Source: Limnohabitans sp. T6-20
GTDB taxonomy: Bacteria; Pseudomonadota; Gammaproteobacteria; Burkholderiales; Burkholderiaceae_C
Direction: 5' to 3'
NCBI RefSeq assembly: GCF_003063505.1
Contig: NZ_NERW01000001.1
Span: 736,501 to 800,500, forward strand
Length of the DNA: 64,000 nt
Below are positions 60,991 through 64,000 of this stretch, one piece after another. The notes under the pieces were generated by a model. That model worked only from the letters and a program-made list of their open reading frames with translations, did not search any database and had not been told where the DNA came from. A program made the position numbers and the translations under genes. How positions within the stretch are numbered: the stretch's first letter is position 1; the number at the start of each line of letters is the position of its first letter.

Positions 60991-61132
60991 GGCTTGCGGT
61001 TGTCGCTTGACACACGCAGCGCAAGCGACGACCATCAGCCCCCATGTCCATCCAGGTTTTGATTTTCGGTATCCACCTCGCGCGCAGCACGCGGGGCAAG
61101 CCCTGCGCACCGCCGCAGGCTTTGTGACTCTC

Positions 61133-61165
61133 TTGTAGGTCGGAGGCTTCAGCCCCGACCTACAA
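61133..61165. repeat. Type E palindromic repeat
   Basis: A perfect 11-bp stem TTGTAGGTCGG/CCGACCTACAA encloses an 11-base loop. It resembles the same GTAG-headed REP style but has a different stem and is found once in this window. It lies between the Bug receptor and hpd genes. Confidence 0.7.
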
Positions 61166-61245
61166 AGATCCCTTTTCGTTTGACCGATTTCGATTCGGGC
61201 TTCGCTCACTTTGCAGCGTGGCCCCGTTCACTGCTGGAGATTTTC

Positions 61246-62328
61246 ATGACCGATTTGTTTGACAACCCCATGGGCCTGTGCGGCTTCGAGTTCGTCGAGT
61301 TTGCTTCCCCTATCGCCAACACCCTGGAGCCTCTGTTTGAAAAAATGGGTTTTACGCTGGTGGCCAAGCACCGTTCCAAAGACGTGGTGCTTTACCGCCA
61401 GGGCGACATCAACTTCATCGTCAACCGCGAGCCCAAAAGCCTGGCCGGTTACTTTGCCGCCGAGCACGGCCCTTGCGCTTGCGCGTTGGCATTTCGGGTG
61501 AAGGACTCGCACAAGGCCTATGAACGTGCATTGGAGATGGGCGCGCAACCGGTGGAGATTCCGACCGGTCCGATGGAGCTGCGCTTGCCCGCCATCAAGG
61601 GCATCGGTGGTGCACCGTTGTATTTGATTGACCGTTTTGAAGACGGCAAAAGCATCTACGACATCGACTTTGAATTCATCGACGGTGTGGACCGCCACCC
61701 GCCCGGCCACGGCTTCAAGATCATCGACCACCTCACGCACAACGTTTACAAAGGCCGCATGGCCTTCTGGAGTGGTTTCTACGAGAAGATTTTCAACTTC
61801 CGCGAGATCCGTTACTTCGACATCAAGGGCACGCACACGGGCCTCACCAGCCGCGCCATGACTGCACCCGATGGCATGATCCGCATCCCGCTCAACGAAG
61901 AGTCGGGCAAAACCGGCGGCCAGATCGAAGAATTTTTGATGCAGTTCAACGGTGAAGGCATCCAGCACATTGCGCTGCTGACCGACGACATTTTGAAAAG
62001 CGTGGACGCGCTGCAGATGGCGGGCATCTCGCTCATGACCGCACCCAACGACATTTATTACGAGATGCTCGAAGAACGCCTGAAAGGCCACGGCGAGCCC
62101 GTGCCTGAATTGCAGGCGCGCGGCATCTTGATGGACGGCTCCACCGCCAACGGCGAGAAACGTCTGCTGTTGCAAATCTTCAGCCAGACGTTGCTGGGCC
62201 CGGTGTTCTTCGAGTTCATCCAGCGCAAGGCCGACGAAGGCTTTGGCGAGGGCAACTTCAAGGCACTGTTTGAATCGCTCGAGCGCGACCAGATTCGGCG
62301 TGGGGCGATTCAGGTAGACGCAGCCTGA
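61246..62328 (+). CDS. hpd: 4-hydroxyphenylpyruvate dioxygenase
   Basis: This 360-residue, iron-dependent enzyme converts 4-hydroxyphenylpyruvate to homogentisate in tyrosine degradation. It has two extradiol-type domains. The three Fe ligands are His in [14 protein letters not shown], His in [13 protein letters not shown] and Glu in [23 protein letters not shown] 61246 is chosen because CTGGAGA precedes it and the conserved start [11 protein letters not shown] follows soon. No homogentisate dioxygenase gene is next to it. Confidence 0.95.
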   Translation: MTDLFDNPMGLCGFEFVEFASPIANTLEPLFEKMGFTLVAKHRSKDVVLYRQGDINFIVNREPKSLAGYFAAEHGPCACALAFRVKDSHKAYERALEMGAQPVEIPTGPMELRLPAIKGIGGAPLYLIDRFEDGKSIYDIDFEFIDGVDRHPPGHGFKIIDHLTHNVYKGRMAFWSGFYEKIFNFREIRYFDIKGTHTGLTSRAMTAPDGMIRIPLNEESGKTGGQIEEFLMQFNGEGIQHIALLTDDILKSVDALQMAGISLMTAPNDIYYEMLEERLKGHGEPVPELQARGILMDGSTANGEKRLLLQIFSQTLLGPVFFEFIQRKADEGFGEGNFKALFESLERDQIRRGAIQVDAA

Positions 62329-62349
62329 TCAGTATTTCTGCTGTGAATT

Positions 62350-62423
62350 TGTGGGAGGCCGCCCCTGCGGCCGAATGCGTGCAGTGGCTTGACCGCCATT
62401 CCTGAGCAGGGGCTCGCTCCCAG
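62350..62423. repeat. REP-like pair, types B and A, between hpd and recQ
   Basis: A type B hairpin (head GTGGGA, stem GGCCGC, loop CCCT) lies at about 62350-62376 and an inverted type A hairpin, one stem position changed, at about 62396-62423. They lie in the gap between the convergent hpd and recQ genes and may stop transcription from both sides. Confidence 0.7.
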
Positions 62424-62434
62424 AAGGCAAGCGG

Positions 62435-64000
62435 TCAGCTGCCGTTGCAAACTTTCAGCACCTGCTCACCATAAGCCTCGAGCTTTTTCACACCCAGCCC
62501 GCTGATGCCTTGCAGGTCGCTCAGGCTTTGTGGGGCGCTTTCGGCAATCGCGGCCAGGGTCGCGTCGTGGAAGATGACGTAAGCGGGCAGGTTGTGTTCT
62601 TTGGCCACTTCGGCGCGCCACGCCTTGAGGTTGATGTAGCGCACCATCGCGTCCTGGTCCAGATTGGCCGCTGCCGGGCTGGGCGCGCTGCGTGAGCGAC
62701 TTTTCTTGTCGCTGCGTTGGCTGGTGCTCTCGCGCAGCTGCACCGGCACATCGCCCTTGAGCACGGCGCGTGAGGCTTCGGTCAGGTGCAAGGTGCTGAA
62801 GCCGTCTTCGGTGTGCACATGCAGCGCGCCAATGGCGATCAGCTGGCGCATCACGGCGCGCAGTTGTTGTTCGCTGTAGTCCGCGCCCAGCCCAAAAGTG
62901 CTGATGCTCTCGTGGCCGCGTTGCACCACTTTCTCGGTCTTTTTGCCGCGCACAATGTCCATGGTGTGGCCCGCACCAAAGTTGTGACCACTGCTTTGCT
63001 GTGTGCGGTACACGGTGGACAGCAGCTTGCGCGCCGCGTCGGTGCCGTCCCACACCTCGGGCGGGTTCAGGCAGTTGTCGCAGTTGCCGCAAAACGGCAT
63101 GTACACGCCTTGCGTGCTTTCGCCTTTCGTGCTTTCGGATTGCCCTTTGTAGCTCTCGCCAAAATAGCTGAGCAGCCGCACGCGTCGGCAGTCGGTCGCT
63201 TCGGCCAAACCCAGCAGCGCATCGAGTTTGCCGCGCATGACTTGCTTGAACTCTTCGCCCGCTGGGCTTTCGTCGATCATGCGGCGCTGGTTCACCACGT
63301 CTTGCAGGCCATAGGCCATCCACGCGTCCGACGCCAGGCCATCGCGCCCGGCGCGGCCGGTCTCCTGGTAATAGCCTTCGATGTTTTTGGGCATGTCCAG
63401 GTGCGCCACAAAGCGCACATCGGGTTTGTCGATGCCCATGCCAAAAGCCACGGTGGCCACCATCACCACGCCGTCTTCGCGCAGGAATTCGTTCTGGTGG
63501 CGTTGGCGCATGCCCGCGTCCAGACCCGCGTGGTAAGGCAAAGCATGGATGCCCGATTCGACTAACATGGCTGCGATCTCTTCCACCCGTTTGCGTGACT
63601 GGCAATAGACCACGCCCGCTTCTTCGGGGTGCTCGCGCTCGATGAAGCGCAGCAGTTGGGTGCTGGCGTCTTTTTTCTCGACGATGGTGTAGCGGATGTT
63701 GGGCCGGTCAAAGCTGCTGATGAACAGCTCGGCGCTTTCCAGTTGCAGCCGCTCGACGATGTCGGCGCGCGTCAGCGCATCGGCCGTGGCGGTGAGCGCC
63801 ACACGCGGCACGCTGGGGTAGCGCTCATGCAGGACCGTGAGGCCCCGGTATTCGGGTCTGAAGTCGTGCCCCCACTGGCTCACGCAATGTGCTTCGTCGA
63901 TGGCAAACAGGCTCAGCAGCCCGCGTTCGAGCAGCGAATCCATCTGGGCCAAAAATCGCCCATTGGTCACGCGCTCAGGGGCGGCGTACAGCAGGGTGAT
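62435..64000 (-). CDS. recQ: ATP-dependent DNA helicase RecQ (3' part; N terminus outside window)
   Basis: At least 522 residues are present and the frame is open through the right edge. Visible are the helicase motifs [46 protein letters not shown] and [11 protein letters not shown]. The zinc-binding cysteines appear in [12 protein letters not shown] and CGNCDNC, followed by a winged helix and a C-terminal HRDC domain ([20 protein letters not shown]). A 15-base tandem repeat adds the insertion [10 protein letters not shown] between the first and the other zinc cysteines. RecQ unwinds DNA in recombination and repair. Confidence 0.95.
   Translation of the reverse strand: MTLLYAAPERVTNGRFLAQMDSLLERGLLSLFAIDEAHCVSQWGHDFRPEYRGLTVLHERYPSVPRVALTATADALTRADIVERLQLESAELFISSFDRPNIRYTIVEKKDASTQLLRFIEREHPEEAGVVYCQSRKRVEEIAAMLVESGIHALPYHAGLDAGMRQRHQNEFLREDGVVMVATVAFGMGIDKPDVRFVAHLDMPKNIEGYYQETGRAGRDGLASDAWMAYGLQDVVNQRRMIDESPAGEEFKQVMRGKLDALLGLAEATDCRRVRLLSYFGESYKGQSESTKGESTQGVYMPFCGNCDNCLNPPEVWDGTDAARKLLSTVYRTQQSSGHNFGAGHTMDIVRGKKTEKVVQRGHESISTFGLGADYSEQQLRAVMRQLIAIGALHVHTEDGFSTLHLTEASRAVLKGDVPVQLRESTSQRSDKKSRSRSAPSPAAANLDQDAMVRYINLKAWRAEVAKEHNLPAYVIFHDATLAAIAESAPQSLSDLQGISGLGVKKLEAYGEQVLKVCNGS

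Noticed and set aside
61133-61165. Type E palindrome as a terminator
   Set aside because: The stem is perfect but no T-run follows and the style is that of a REP; kept as repeat.
62435-64000. RecQ as a truncated pseudogene
   Set aside because: The frame is open to the window edge and contains intact motifs, so the missing N terminus is due to the window boundary.

Overview
The window is GC-rich DNA from a betaproteobacterium, most likely a Burkholderiales / Comamonadaceae-type freshwater or soil heterotroph. This rests on the gene set: monomeric NADP isocitrate dehydrogenase, GTP-type PEP carboxykinase, two orphan Bug/TTT periplasmic receptors, a DUF1302 outer-membrane protein, DUF3297, and a polyol ABC transporter with DalD. 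The assignment is an inference from gene families, not a database result. No tRNA, rRNA, CRISPR array or insertion sequence was recognised.

Layout. 1-2.3 kb: a frameshifted RhuM-type gene and a hipBA toxin-antitoxin operon with two palindromic operator candidates. 2.3-6.2 kb: EamA transporter, PhoD phosphatase, TetR regulator and UspA. 6.4-15.6 kb: a polyol (probably pentitol) operon with binding protein, two permeases, ATPase, ribitol-dehydrogenase-like SDR, D-arabinitol 4-dehydrogenase, AraC regulator and xylulokinase. 15.7-19.2 kb: phosphoesterase, LysR, a small membrane protein and a second EamA transporter. 19.3-25.5 kb: an unusual exported caspase island, consisting of a five-gene operon (Ig-like protein, zinc-ribbon membrane protein, EF-hand caspase, OmpA-like protein, second Ig-like protein) and a divergent second caspase. 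25.5-31.9 kb: pckG, modABC, a tiny membrane protein, a thioesterase and a flavin reductase-like protein. 31.9-38.9 kb: TetR, Bug receptor, amidase, FAD oxidoreductase, class V aminotransferase and DAHP synthase. 38.9-45.1 kb: a candidate small RNA, CBS protein, alpha/beta hydrolase, a GntR-controlled polar amino-acid ABC operon and YebC. 45.4-54.7 kb: isocitrate dehydrogenase, Hsp70-like protein, DUF1302 porin-like protein, a short H-NS-like protein, a DISM-type histidine kinase with its response regulator, and DUF3297. 54.7-61.0 kb: a LysR-controlled divergent catabolic locus (aconitase-family hydratase; HMG-CoA-lyase-like enzyme, CaiB CoA-transferase, Bug receptor). 61.2-64 kb: 4-hydroxyphenylpyruvate dioxygenase and the 3' part of recQ.

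How genes work together. The polyol operon forms a complete route from uptake to xylulose 5-phosphate. The 31.9-37.7 kb cluster looks like uptake and degradation of an amide or amine compound. The 54.7-61 kb locus looks like hydration, CoA activation and cleavage of a small di- or tricarboxylate. The caspase-island products are predicted to be mostly exported and their genes overlap or nearly touch, so they probably form one envelope system of unknown function.

Most noteworthy are four observations. The first is the exported caspase island. The second is a set of REP-like hairpins sharing one architecture (GTRGGA head, six-base arm, CC(C)T loop) with stems that covary between families; two tandem copies lie in frame inside the aconitase-family gene, at its interdomain linker. 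The third is a HipA whose metal-binding Asp is replaced by Gly. The fourth is an H-NS-like protein without the usual DNA-binding motif.
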